Shown piece after piece: positions 34,626-46,440 of a DNA stretch of 64,000 nt (positions within the stretch are counted from its first letter, which is position 1; every line of letters begins with the position of its first letter). Source of the stretch: Ptiloglossa arizonensis (lineage: Eukaryota > Arthropoda > Insecta > Hymenoptera > Colletidae); the NCBI RefSeq assembly GCF_051014685.1, contig NW_027478765.1, positions 434,001-498,000 on the forward strand. Direction: 5' to 3'. Below the pieces are notes generated by a model, which did not search any database, had not been told where the DNA came from, and was given only the letters and a program-made list of their open reading frames with translations. Both the position numbers and the translations under genes were made by a program.

Positions 34626-36949
34626 TTTCTCCATTTATTTCCCCGATTCTCCGTTTCATTCTTCGTTTCTTTCTTCGTTTCTTCGTCTCTTTCATTGTTT
34701 CTCCGTCTCTTTCATCGTTTCTCCGTTTCTTTGTTCGTTTGTCCGTTTCTTTCTCCGTTTCTCGGTTTATTACTTCGTTTCTCCATTTATTTCTCCGTTT
34801 CTACGTTTCTTTCTTCGTTACTCCGTTTCTTTCTTCGTTTCCCGGTTTATTTCTTCGTTTCTCCATTTATTTCTTCGTTTCTCCGTATCTTTCTTCGTTT
34901 CTCCGTTTCATTCTTCGTTTCTCCGTTTCTTGGTTCGTTTCTCCGTTTATTTCTTCGTTTCTCCATTTATTTCTTCGTTTCTCCGTTTCTTTCTTCGTTT
35001 CTCCGTTTCTTTGTTCGTTTCTGCGTTTATTTCTTCGTTTCTCCATTTATTTCTGCGATTCTCCGTTTATTTCTCCGATTCTCCGTTTCTTTCTTCGTTT
35101 CTCAGTTTCTTTCTTCGTTTCTCCGTTTCTCCGTTTCTCCGTTTCTTTGTTCGTTTCTCCGTTTCTTTCTTCGTTTCCCCGTTTCTTTGTTCGTTTCTCC
35201 GTTTCTTTCTTTGTTTCTCCGTTTGTTTGTTCGTTTCTCCGTTTATTTCTTCATTTCTCCATTTATTTCTCCGATTCTCCGTTTCTTTCTTCGTTTCTCC
35301 GTTTACTTGTTCGCTTCTCCATTCATTTCTCCGTTTCTCCGTTTCTTTGTCCGTTTCTCCGTTTCTTTGTTCGTTTCTCCGTTTTTTGGTCGTTTCTCCG
35401 TTTCTTTGTTCGTTTCTACTTTTTTTGGTCGATTCTCCGTTTCTTTGTTCGTCTCTCTATTTCTTTGTTCGTTTCTCCGTTTCTTTGTTCGTTTCTCCGT
35501 TTCTTTGTTCGTTTCTCCGTTTCTTTGTTCGCTTCTCCGTTTCTTTCTCCGATTCTCTGTTTATTTCTTTGTTTCTCCATTTATTTCTCCGACACTCCGT
35601 TTCTTTCTTCGTTTCTTTCTTCGATACTCCGTTTCTTTCTTCGTTTCTCCATTTCTTTCTTCGTTTCTCCGTTTCATTCTTCGTTTCTCCGTTTATTTCT
35701 TCGTTTCTCCATTTATTTCTCCGTTTCTCCGATTCTTTCTTCGTTACTCCGTTTCTTTCATCGTATCTCCGTTTCTTTCTTCGTCTCTCCGTTTCTTTCT
35801 TCGTTTCTCCGTTTCTTTGTCCGTTTCTCCGTTTCTTTGTTCGTTTCTCGGTTTCTTTGTTCGTTTCCCCGTTTCTTTGTTCGTTTCTCCGTTTCTTTCT
35901 TCGTTTCTCCGTTTCTTTGTTCGTTTCTCCGTTTATTTCTTCGTTTCTCCATTTATTTCTTCGTTACTCCGTATCTTTCTTCGTTTCTCCATTTCTTTGT
36001 TCGTTTCTCCGTTTCTTTGTTCGTTTCTCTGTTTCTTTGTTCGTTTCTACGTTTTTTGGTCGATTCTCCGTTTCTTTGTTCGTTTCTCCGTCTCTACGTT
36101 CGATTCTCCGTTTCTTTGTTCGTCTCTCTATTTCTTTGTTCGTTTCTCCGTTTCTTTGTTCGTTTCTCCGTTTCTTTGTTCGTTTCTCCGTTTCTTTGTT
36201 CGCTTCTCCGTTTCTTTCTCCTATTCTCTGTTTATTTCTTTGTTTCTCCATTTATTTCTCCGACTCTCCGTTTCTTTCTTCGTTTCTTTCTTCGAATCTC
36301 CGTTTCCTTGTTCGTTTCTCCGTTCATTTCTTCGTTTCTCCATTTATTTCTCCGTTTCTCCGTTTCTATGTTCGTTTCTCCGTTTCTTTGTTCGTTTCTC
36401 CGTTTCTTTCTTCGTTTCTCTGTTTCTTTCTTCGTTTCTCCGTTTCTTTCTTCATGTCTCCGTTCATATCTTCGTTTCTCCGTTTCATTCTTCGTTTCTG
36501 CGTTTCATTGTTCGCTTCTCCGTTTCTTTCCTCGTTTCTTCGTTTCTTTGTTCGTTTCTCCGTTTCTTTGTTCGTTTCTCCGTTTCTTTGTTCGTTTCTC
36601 TGTTTATTTATTCGTTTCTCCGTTTCTTTGTTCGTTTCTCCGTTTCTTTGTTCGTTTCTCCGTTTCTTTCTTTGTTTCTCCGTTTCTTTCTTCATGTCTC
36701 CGTTTATATCTTTGTTTCTCCGTTTCATTCTTCGTTTCTGCGTTTCATTGTTCGTTTCTCCGTTTCTTTCTTCGTTTCTCCGTTTCTTTGTTCGTTTCTC
36801 TGTTTCTTTCTTCGTTTCTCCGTTTATATCTTCGTTTCTCCATTCATTTCTCCGTTTCTTTCTTCGTTTCTCCGTTTCATTCTTCGTTTCTCCGTTTCTT
36901 TCTTCGTTTCTCCGTTTCCTTGTTCGATTCTCCGTTTATTTCTTCGTTT

Positions 36950-37497
36950 CTCCATTTATTTCTTCGTTTCTCCGTTTCTTTCTTCGTTTCTTCGTTGCTT
37001 TCTTCGTTTCTCCGTTTCTTTCTTCGTTTCCCCGTTTCTTTCTTCGTTTCTCCGTTTCTTTCTTCGTTTCTCCGTTTCTTTCTTCGTTTCTGCGTTTCTT
37101 TCTTCGTTTCTCCGGTTCTCTCTTCGTTTCTCCGTTTCTTTCTTCGTTTCTCCGTCTCTTTCTTCGTTTCTCCGTTTCTCTGTTCGTTTCTCCGTTTATT
37201 TCTTCGTCTCTCCATTTATTTCTCCGTTTCTTTCTTCGTTTCTCCGTTTCTTTCTTCGTTTCCCCGTTTCTTTCTTCGTTTCTACGTTTCTTTCTTCGTT
37301 TCTCCGTTTCTTTTTCGTTTCTGCGTTTCTTTCTTCGTTTCTCCGTTTCTTTGTTCGTTTCTCCGTTTGTTGCTCGTTTCTCCGTTTCTTTCTTCGTTTC
37401 TCCGTTTCTTTGTTCGTTTCTCCGTTTCTTTGTTCGTTTCTCCGTTTCTTTCCCCGTTTCTCTGTTTATTTCTTCGTTTCTCCATTTATTTCTCCGT
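36950..37497 (+). repeat. GTTGCTCG block, copy 7 of 7
   Basis: GTTGCTCG at 37,369. It carries the same private variants as copy 6. No further copy was seen to the right. Confidence 0.85.
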
Positions 37498-38068
37498 TTC
37501 TCCGTTTCCTTCTTCGTGACTCCATTTCTTTCTCCTTTTCTCGGTTTATTTCTTCGTTTCTCCATTTATTTCCCCGATTCTCCGTTTCATTCTTCGTTTT
37601 TCCGTTTCTTTCTTCGTTTATTCGTCTCTTTCATTGCTTCTCCGTTTCTTTCATCGTTTCTCCGTTTCTTTGTTCGTTTCTCCGTTTCTTTCTCCGTTTC
37701 TCGGTTTATTTCTTCGTTTCTCCATTTATTTCTCCGTTTCCCCGTTTCTTTGTTCGTAACTCCGTTTCTTTCTTCGTTTCTCCGTTTCTTTCTTCGTTTC
37801 TCCGTTTCTTTCATCGTTTCTACGTTTCTCCGTTTCTTTCTTCGTTTCTCCGATTATATCTTTGTTTCTCCATTTATTTCTCCGTTTCTTTCTTCGTTTC
37901 TCCGTTTCATTCTTCGTTTCTCCGTTTCTTTCTTCGTTTCTGCGTTTCTTTCTTCGTTTCTCCGTTTCTCTCTTCGTTTGTCCGTTTCTTTCTTCGTTTC
38001 TCAGTCCCCTTCTTCGTTTCTCCGTATCTCTGTTCGTTTCTCCGTTTCTTTCTTCGTTTCTCCGTTTC

Positions 38069-38287
38069 TTTCTCCGTTTCTCGGTTTCTCCGCTTCTCCG
38101 TTTCTCCGTCTCTCCGTTTCTCCGTTTCTCCGTTTCTCCGTTTCTCCGTTTCTCCGTATCTCCGTTTCTCCGTTTCTCGGTTTCTCCGTTTCTCCGTCTC
38201 TCGGTTTCTCCGTTTCTCGGTTTCTCCGTTTATCCATTTCTCGGTTTTTCCCTTTCTCCGTTTCTCCGTTTCACCGTTTTTTGTTCG
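38069..38287 (+). repeat. Octamer patch 8 (TTTCTCCG)n
   Basis: Length 219, displaced exactly 4,732 bases from patch 5. Confidence 0.92.
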
Positions 38288-38591
38288 TTTCTCCATTTAT
38301 TTCCCCGATTCTCCGTTTCATTCTTCGTTTCTTTCTTCCTTTCTTCGTCTCTTTCATTGTTTCTCCGTCTCTTTCATCGTTTCTCCGTTTCTTTGTTCGT
38401 TTCTCCGTTTCTATCTTCGTTTCTCCGTTTCTTTCTTCGTTTCTCCGTCTCTTACTTCGTTTCTCCGTTTCTTTGTTCGTTTCTCCGTTTATTTCTTCGT
38501 TTCTCCATTTATTTCTCCGATTCTCCGTTTCTTTCTTCGTTTCTTAGTTTCTTTCTTCGTTACTCCGTTTCTTTCTTCGTTTCTCCGTTTC

Positions 38592-38834
38592 TTTCTCCGT
38601 TTCTCGGTTTCTCCGCTTCTCCGTTTCTCCGTCTCTCCGTTTCTCCGTTTCTCCGTTTCTCCGTTTCTCCGTTTCTCCGTTTCTCCGTTTCTCCGTTTCT
38701 CCGTATCTCCGTTTCTCCGTTTCTCGGTTTCTCCGTTTCTCCGTCTCTCGGTTTCTCCGTTTCTCGTTTACTCCGTTTATCCGTTTCTCGGTTTTTCCCT
38801 TTCTCCGTTTCTCCGTTTCACCGTTTTTTGTTCG
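38592..38834 (+). repeat. Octamer patch 9 (TTTCTCCG)n
   Basis: Length 243, displaced exactly 4,732 bases from patch 6 and sharing its private CTCGTTTACTCC change. It is the last octamer patch in the window. Confidence 0.92.
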
Positions 38835-39664
38835 TTTCTCCATTTATTTCCCCGATTCTCCGTTTCATTCTTCGTTTCTTTCTTCGTTTCTTCGTCTCTT
38901 TCATTGTTTCTCCGTCTCTTTCATCGTTTCTCCGTTTCTTTGTTCGTTTGTCCGTTTCTTTCTCCGTTTCTCGGTTTATTACTTCGTTTCTCCATTTATT
39001 TCTCCGTTTCTACGTTTCTTTCTTCGTTACTCCGTTTCTTTCTTCGTTTCCCGGTTTATTTCTTCGTTTCTCCATTTATTTCTTCGTTTCTCCGTATCTT
39101 TCTTCGTTTCTCCGTTTCATTCTTCGTTTCTCCGTTTCTTGGTTCGTTTCTCCGTTTATTTCTTCGTTTCTCCATTTATTTCTTCGTTTCTCCGTTTCTT
39201 TCTTCGTTTCTCCGTTTCTTTGTTCGTTTCTGCGTTTATTTCTTCGTTTCTCCATTTATTTCTGCGATTCTCCGTTTATTTCTCCGATTCTCCGTTTCTT
39301 TCTTCGTTTCTCAGTTTCTTTCTTCGTTTCTCCGTTCCTCCGTTTCTCCGTTTCTTTGTTCGTTTCTCCGTTTCTTTCTTCGTTTCCCCGTTTCTTTGTT
39401 CGTTTCTCCGTTTCTTTCTTTGTTTCTCCGTTTGTTTGTTCGTTTCTCCGTTTATTTCTTCATTTCTCCATTTATTTCTCCGATTCTCCGTTTCTTTCTT
39501 CGTTTCTCCGTTTACTTGTTCGCTTCTCCATTCATTTCTCCGTTTCTCCGTTTCTTTGTCCGTTTCTCCGTTTCTTTGTTCGTTTCTCCGTTTTTTGGTC
39601 GTTTCTCCGTTTCTTTGTTCGTTTCTACTTTTTTTGGTCGATTCTCCGTTTCTTTGTTCGTCTC

Positions 39665-42600
39665 TCTATTTCTTTGTTCGTTTCTCCGTTTCTTTGTTCG
39701 TTTCTCCGTTTCTTTGTTCGTTTCTCCGTTTCTTTGTTCGCTTCTCCGTTTCTTTCTCCGATTCTCTGTTTATTTCTTTGTTTCTCCATTTATTTCTCCG
39801 ACTCTCCGTTTCTTTCTTCGTTTCTTTCTTCGATACTCCGTTTCTTTCTTCGTTTCTCCATTTCTTTCTTCGTTTCTCCGTTTCATTCTTCGTTTCTCCG
39901 TTTATTTCTTCGTTTCTCCATTTATTTCTCCGTTTCTCCGATTCTTTCTTCGTTACTCCGTTTCTTTCATCGTATCTCCGTTTCTTTCTTCGTCTCTCCG
40001 TTTCTTTCTTCGTTTCTCCGTTTCTTTCTTCGTTTCGTCGTTTCTTTCTTCGAATCCCCGTTTCCTTGTTCGTTTCTCCGTTCATTTCTTCGTTTCTCCA
40101 TTTATTTCTCCGTTTCTCCGTTTCTATGTTCGTTTCTCCGTTTCTTTGTTCGTTTCTCCGTTTCTTTGTTCGTTTCTCCGTTTCTTTGTTCGTTTCTCCG
40201 TTTCTTTCTTCGTTTCTCCGTTTCTTTCTTCGTTTCTCCGTTTCTTTCTTCGAATCTCCGTCTCCTTGTTCGTTTCTCCGTTCATTTCTTCGTTTCTCCA
40301 TTTATTTCTCCGTTTCTCCGTTTCTATGTTCGTTTCTCCGTTTCTTTGTTCGTTTCTCCGTTTCTTTGTTCGTTTCTCCGTTTCTTTCTTCGTTTCTCCG
40401 TTTCCTTCTTCGTATCTCCGTTTCTTTCTTCGTTTCTTCGTTTCATTCTTCATTTCTCCGTTTCTTTCTTCGTTTCTCCGTTTCTTCCTTCGTCTCATCG
40501 TTTCTGCGTTTCTCCGTTTCTCGGTTTATTCCTTCGTTTCTCCATTTATTTCTCCGATTCTCGGTTTCTTTCTTCGTTTCTTCGTTTCTTTCATCGTTAC
40601 TCCGTTTCTTTCTTCGTTTCTTCGTTTCTTTCTTCGTTACTCCGTTTCTTTCTCCGATTCTCGGTTTATTTATTCGTTGCTCCATTTATTTCTCCGATTC
40701 TGTGTTTCTTTCTTCGTTTCTTTCTTCGTTTCCCCGTTTCTTCCTTCGTTTCATCGTTTCTTTCTTCATTTCTCCGTTTCTTTCTTCGTATCTCCGTTTC
40801 TTCCTTCGTTTCATCGTTTCTCCGTTTCTCCGTTTCTCGGTTTATTCCTTCGTTTCTCCATTTATTTCTCCGATTCTCCGTTGCTTTCTTCGTTTCTTCG
40901 TTTCTTCGTTTCTTTCATCGTCACTGCGTTTCTTTCTTCGTTTCTCCGTTTCTTTCTTCGTTACTCCGTTTCTTTCTTCGTTTCTCCGTTTCTCGGTTTA
41001 TTCCTTCATTTCTCCGTTTCTTTCTTCGTTTCTCCGTTTCTTTCTTCGTTTCATCGTTTCTCCATTTCTCCGTTTCTCGGTTTCTTCCTTCGTTTCTCCA
41101 TTTATTTCTCCGATTCTCCGTTTCTTTCTTCGTTTCTTCCTTCGTTTCTTCGTTTCTTTCTTCGTATCCCCGTTTCTTTCTTCGTTTCTCCATTTCTTTC
41201 TTCGACTCTCCGTTTCTTTCTCCGTTTCCTGGTCCGTTTCTCCGTTTATTTCTTCGTTTCTCAATTTATTTCTCCGTTTCTCCGTTTCTTTCTTCGTTTC
41301 TTCCTTCGTTTCTCCGTTTCTTTCTTCGTTTCATCCTTCGTTTCTCCGATTCTTTCTTCGTATCACCGTTTCTTTCTTCGTTTCTGCGTTTCTTTCTTCG
41401 TTTCTCCGTTTCTTTGTTCGTTTCTCCGTTTCTTTGTTCGTTTCTCGGTTTCTTTGTTCGTTTCCCCGTTTCTTTGTTCGTTTCTCCGTTTCTTTCTTCG
41501 TTTCTCCGTTTCTTTGTTCGTTTCTCCGTTTATTTCTTCGTTTCTCCATTTATTTCTTCGTTACTCCGTATCTTTCTTCGTTTCTCCATTTCTTTGTTCG
41601 TTTCTCCGTTTCTTTGTTCGTTTCTCCGTTTCTTTGTTCGTTTCTACGTTTTTTGGTCGATTCTCCGTTTCTTTGTTCGTTTCTCCGTCTCTACGTTCGA
41701 TTCTCCGTTTCTTTGTTCGTCTCTCTATTTCTTTGTTCGTTTCTCCGTTTCTTTGTTCGTTTCTCCGTTTCTTTGTTCGTTTCTCCGTTTCTTTGTTCGC
41801 TTCTCCGTTTCTTTCTCCGATTCTCTGTTTATTTCTTTGTTTCTCCATTTATTTCTCCGACTCTCCGTTTCTTTCTTCGTTTCTTTCTTCGATACTCCGT
41901 TTCTTTCTTCGTTTCTCCATTTCTTTCTTCGTTTCTCCGTTTCATTCTTCGTTTCTCCGTTTATTTCTTCGTTTCTCCATTTATTTCTCCGTTTCTCCGA
42001 TTCTTTCTTCGTTACTCCGTTTCTTTCATCGTATCTCCGTTTCTTTCCTCGTCTCTCCGTTTCTTTCTTCGTTTCTCCGTTTCTTTCTTCGTTTCGTCGT
42101 TTCTTTCTTCGAATCCCCGTTTCCTTGTTCGTTTCTTCGTTTATTTCTTCGTTTCTCCATTTATGTCTCTGTTTCTCCGTTTCTTTGTTCGTTTCTCCGT
42201 TTCTTTGTTCGTTTCTCCGTTTCTTTGTTCGTTTCTCCGTTTCTTTGTTCGTTTCTCCGTTTCTTTCTTCGTTTCTCCGTTTCTTTCTTCGTTTCTCCGT
42301 TTCTTTCTTCGTTTCTCCGTTTCTTTCTTCGAATCTCCGTTTCCTTGTTCGTTTCTCCGTTCATTTCTTCGTTTCTCCATTTATTTCTCCGTTTCTCCGT
42401 TTCTATGTTCGTTTCTCCGTTTCTTTGTTCGTTTCTCCGTTTCTTTGTTCGTTTCTCCGTTTCTTTCTTCGTTTCTCCGTTTCTTTCTTCGTATCTCCGT
42501 TTCTTTCTTCGTTTCTTCGTTTCATTCTTCATTTCTCCGTTTCTTTCTTCGTTTCTCCGTTTCTTCCTTCGTCTCATCGTTTCTGCGTTTCTCCGTTTCT

Positions 42601-43807
42601 CGGTTTATTCCTTCGTTTCTCCATTTATTTCTCCGATTCTCGGTTTCTTTCTTCGTGTCTTCGTTTCTTTCATCGTTACTCCGTTTCTTTCTTCGTTTCT
42701 TCGTTTCTTTCTTCGTTACTCCGTTTCTTTCTCCGATTCTCGGTTTATTTATTCGTTGCTCCATTTATTTCTCCGATTCTGTGTTTCTTTCTTCGTTTCT
42801 TTCTTCGTTTCCCCGTTTCTTCCTTCGTTTCATCGTTTCTTTCTTCATTTCTCCGTTTCTTTCTTCGTATCTCCGTTTCTTCCTTCGTTTCATCGTTTCT
42901 CCGTTTCTCCGTTTCTCGGTTTATTCCTTCGTTTCTCCATTTATTTCTCCGATTCTCCGTTGCTTTCTTCGTTTCTTCGTTCCTTCGTTTCTTTCATCGT
43001 CACTGCGTTTCTTTCTTCGTTTCTCCGTTTCTTTCTTCGTTACTCCGTTTCTTTCTTCGTTTCTCCGTTTCTCGGTTTATTCCTTCATTTCTCCGTTTCT
43101 TTCTTCGTTTCTCCGTTTCTTCCTTCGTTTCATCGTTTCTCCATTTCTCCGTTTCTCGGTTTCTTCCTTCGTTTCTCCATTTATTTCTCCGATTCTCCGT
43201 TTCTTTCTTCGTTTCCTGGTCCGTTTCTCCGTTTATTTCTTCGTTTCTCAATTTATTTCTTCGTTACTCCGTTTCTTTCTCCGATTCTCGGTTTATTTAT
43301 TCGTTGCTCCATTTATTTCTCCGATTCTGTGTTTCTTTCTTCGTTTCTTTCTTCGTTTCCCCGTTTCTTCCTTCGTTTCATCGTTTCTTTCTTCATTTCT
43401 CCGTTTCTTTCTTCGTATCTCCGTTTCTTCCTTCGTTTCATCGTTTCTCCGTTTCTCCGTTTCTCGGTTTATTCCTTCGTTTCTCCATTTATTTCTCCGA
43501 TTCTCCGTTGCTTTCTTCGTTTCTTCGTTTCTTCGTTTCTTTCATCGTCACTGCGTTTCTTTCTTCGTTTCTCTGTTTCTTTCTTCGTTACTCCGTTTCT
43601 TTCTTCGTTTCTCCGTTTCTCGGTTTATTCCTGCATTTCTCCGTTTCTTTCTTCGTTTCTCCGTTTCTTCCTTCGTTTCATCGTTTCTCCATTTCTCCGT
43701 TTCTCGGTTTCTTCCTTCGTTTCTCCATTTATTTCTCCGATTCTCCGTTTCTTTCTTCGTTTCTTCCTTCGTTTCTCCGTTTCTTTCTTCGTATCCCCGT
43801 TTCTTTC
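39665..43807 (+). repeat. 2.06-2.08 kb tandem duplication with an inner 548-bp duplication
   Basis: About 39,665-41,723 matches about 41,724-43,8xx. Displacement is 2,059 at the left (TTTCGTCG at 40,037 and 42,096) and 2,079 to the right (CACTGCG at 40,922 and 43,001), a difference of one 20-mer. Inside the second copy, about 42,713-43,260 is itself repeated at 43,261-43,807 (displacement 548, with ATTCGTTGCTCC variants and CACTGCG at 43,001 and 43,549). Exact ends are blurred by plain monomers. Confidence 0.75.
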
Positions 43808-45040
43808 TTCGTTTCTCCATTTCTTTCTTCGACTCTCCGTTTCTTTCTCCGTTTCCTGGTCCGTTTCTCCATTTATTTCTTCGTTTCTCAATTTATTTCT
43901 CCGTTTCTCCGTTTCTTTCTTCGTTTCTTCCTTCGTTTCTCCGTTTCTTTCTTCGTTTCATCCTTCGTTTCTCCGATTCTTTCTTCGTATCACCGTTTCT
44001 TCCTTCGTTTCTGCGTTTCTTTCTTCGTTTCTCCGTTTCTTTGTTCGTTTCTCCGTTTCTTTGTTCGTTTCTCGGTTTCTTTGTTCGTTTCCCCGTTTCT
44101 TTGTTCGTTTCTCCGTTTCTTTCTTCGTTTCTCCGTTTCTTTCTTCGTTTCTCCGTTTCTTTCTTCGAATCTCCGTTTCCTTGTTCGTTTCTCCGTTCAT
44201 TTCTTCGTTTCTCCATTTATTTCTCCGTTTCTCCGTTTCTATGTTCGTTTCTCCGTTTCTTTGTTCGTTTCTCCGTTTCTTTGTTCGTTTCTCCGTTTAT
44301 TTCTTCGTTTCTCCATTTATTTCTTCGTTTCTCCGTATCTTTCTTCGTTTCTCCGTTTCTTTCTTCGTTTCTCCGTTTCTTTCTTCGTTACTCCGTTTCT
44401 TTCTTCGTTTCTCCGTTTCATTCTTCGTTTCTCCGTTTCTTTGTTCATTTCTCCGTTTATTTCTTCGTTTCTCCATTTATTTCTTCGTTTCTCCGTATCT
44501 TTCTTCGTTTCTCCATTTCTTTCTTCGTTTCTCCGTTTCTTTGTTCGTTTCTCCGTTTCTTTCTCCGTTTCTCGGTTTATTTCTTCGTTTCTCCGTTTAT
44601 TTCTCCGTTTCTCCGTTTCTTTGTTCGTTTCTCCGTTTCTTTGTTCGTTTCTCCTTTTCTTTGTTCGCTTCTCCGTTTATTTCTTCGTTTCTCCATTTAT
44701 TTCTTCGTTTCTCCGTATCTTTCTTCGTTTCTCCGTTTCTTTGTTCGTTTCTCCGTTTATTTCTTCGTTTCTCCATTTATTTCTTCGTTTCCCCGTATCT
44801 TTCTTCGTTTCTCCATTTCTTTCTTCGTTTCTCCGTTTCTTTGTTCATTTCTCCGTTTCTTTCTTCGTTTCTCCGTTTCTTTGTTCGCTTCTCCGTTTCT
44901 TTCTCCGATTCTCGGTTTATTTCTTCGTTTCTCCATTTATTTCTCCGACTCTCCGTTTCTTTCTTCGTTTCTTCGTTTCTTTTTTCGTTACTCCGTTTCT
45001 TTCTTCGTTTCTCCATTTCTTTCTTCGTTTCTCCGTTTCT

Positions 45041-46242
45041 TTCTTCGTTTCTCCGTTTCTTTGTTCGTCTCTCCGTTTCTTTGTTCGTTTCTCCGTTTAT
45101 TTCTTCGTTTCTCCATTTATTTCTTCGTTTCTCCGTATCTTTGTTCGTTTCTCCGTTTATTTCTTCGTTTCTCCGTTTCTTTCTTCGTTACTCCGTTTCT
45201 TTCTTCGTTTCTCCGTTTCATTCTTCGTTTCTCCGTTTATTTCTTCGTTTCTCCATTTATTTCTGCGTTTCTCCGCTTCTTTCTTCGTTTCTCCGTTTCT
45301 TTCTTCGTTTCTCCGTTTCTTTGTTCGCTTCTCCGTTTCTTTCTCCGATTCTCTGTTTATTTCTTTGTTTCTCCATTTATTTCTCCGACTCTCCGTTTCT
45401 TTCTTCGTTTCTTCGTTTCTTTCTTCGTTACTCCGTTTCTTTCTTCGTTTCTCCATTTCTTTCTTCGTTTCTCCGTTTCATTCTTCGTTTCTCCGTTTAT
45501 TTCTTCGTTTCTCGATTTATTTCTCCGTTTCTCCGATTCTTTCTTCGTTACTCCGTTTCTTTCATCGTATCTCCGTTTCTTTCTTCGTTTCTCCGTTTCT
45601 TTCTCCGTTTCTCCGTTTCTTTGTTCGTTTCTCCGTTTCTTTCTTCGTTTCCCCGTTTCTTTCTTCGTTTCTCCGTTTCTTTGTTCGTCTCTCCGTTTCT
45701 TTGTTCGTTTCTCCGTTTATTTCTTCGTTTCTCCATTTATTTCTTCGTTTCTCCGTATCTTTGTTCGTTTCTCCGTTTATTTCTTCGTTTCTCCGTTTCT
45801 TTCTTCGTTACTCCGTTTCTTTCTTCGTTCCTCCGTTTCATTCTTCGTTTCTCCGTTTATTTCTTCGTTTCTCCATTTATTTCTGCGTTTCTCCGCTTCT
45901 TTGTTCATTTCTCCGTTTCTTTCTTCGTTTCTCCGTTTCTTTGTTCGCTTCTCCGTTTCTTTCTCCGATTCTCGGTTTATTTCTTCGTTTCTCCATTTAT
46001 TTCTCCAACTCTCCGTTTCTTTCTTCGTTTCTTCGTTTCTTTTTTCGTTACTCCGTTTCTTTCTTCGTTTCTCCATTTCTTTCTTCGTTTCTCCGTTTCA
46101 TTCTTCGTTTCTCCGTTTATTTCTTCGTTTCTCCATTTATTTCTCCGTTTCTCCGATTCTTTCTTCGTTACTCCGTTTCTTTCATCGTATCTCCGTTTCT
46201 TTCTTCGTTTCTCCGTTTCTTTCTTCGTTTCTCCGTTTCTTT
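45041..46242 (+). repeat. 620-bp tandem duplication
   Basis: 45,041-45,622 matches 45,661-46,242 at displacement 620, with few differences (a TTCGTTC for TTCGTTT near 45,830 and a TTTGTTCA block near 45,903). The unit is 31 complete 20-mers, or 155 tetranucleotides. Confidence 0.8.
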
Positions 46243-46440
46243 CTTCGTTTCGTCTTTCTTTCTTCGAATCTCCGTTTCCTTGTTGCTTTCTCCGTTTAAT
46301 TCTTCGTTTCTCCATTTATTTCTGCGTTTCTCCGCTTCTTTCTTCGTTTCTCCGATTCTTTGTTCGTTTCTCCGTTTCTTTGATCGTTTCTCCGTTTCTT
46401 TCTTCGTGTCTCCGTTTCTCTCTTCGTTTCGCCGTTTCTT
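45850..46440 (+). repeat. 0.6-kb block duplicated at 46,988-47,578, copy 1
   Basis: Matches 46,988-47,578 at displacement 1,138. Both carry the one-base-short TTTCGTCTTTC variant (CGTC at 46,251 and 47,389) and a CGTGTCTCCG variant. A further TTTCGTCTTTC at 46,570 suggests an additional partial copy between them. Confidence 0.7.

Larger units (their letters stand above)
31768..35818 (+). repeat. Domain B higher-order unit, copy 3 (with an extra octamer patch)
   Basis: Starts at GCGTTTCATT (31,768). It contains three octamer patches instead of two, because a 523-base segment (33.58-34.10 kb) is tandemly repeated up to about 34.63 kb. The longer tandem unit to which it belongs runs from about 31,090 to 35,821 (4,732 bases) and is repeated immediately downstream. 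Confidence 0.85.
36500..40027 (+). repeat. Domain B higher-order unit, copy 4
   Basis: Starts at GCGTTTCATT (36,500). It matches copy 3 at displacement 4,732 up to about 38,949, then at 4,209 from there on, having only two octamer patches. After about 40,027 it stops following copy 3 and follows the sequence after copy 2 (29,885 onward). Confidence 0.85.
22800..40030 (+). repeat. Array domain B (octamer-patch, 3.3-4.1 kb higher-order units)
   Basis: This part holds four copies of a multi-kilobase higher-order unit and all nine patches of nearly pure TTTCTCCG octamer. It lacks the GTGTCTGCATT cassette of the preceding domain. It still shares one block of about 0.55 kb (GTTGCTCG marker) with that domain, so the two domains have common ancestry in part. 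Between the second and third higher-order copies, 29,886-31,767 holds monomers with TTCCTTCG and CATCG variants that recur at 40.0-42.0 kb. No non-repeat sequence is present. Confidence 0.8.

Noticed and set aside
24570..38834. Telomeric repeat, because of the pure short (TTTCTCCG)n tracts
   Set aside because: The octamer lacks the G-run of known telomeric repeats, the tracts are about 0.2 kb and internal, and they end in fixed satellite variants.
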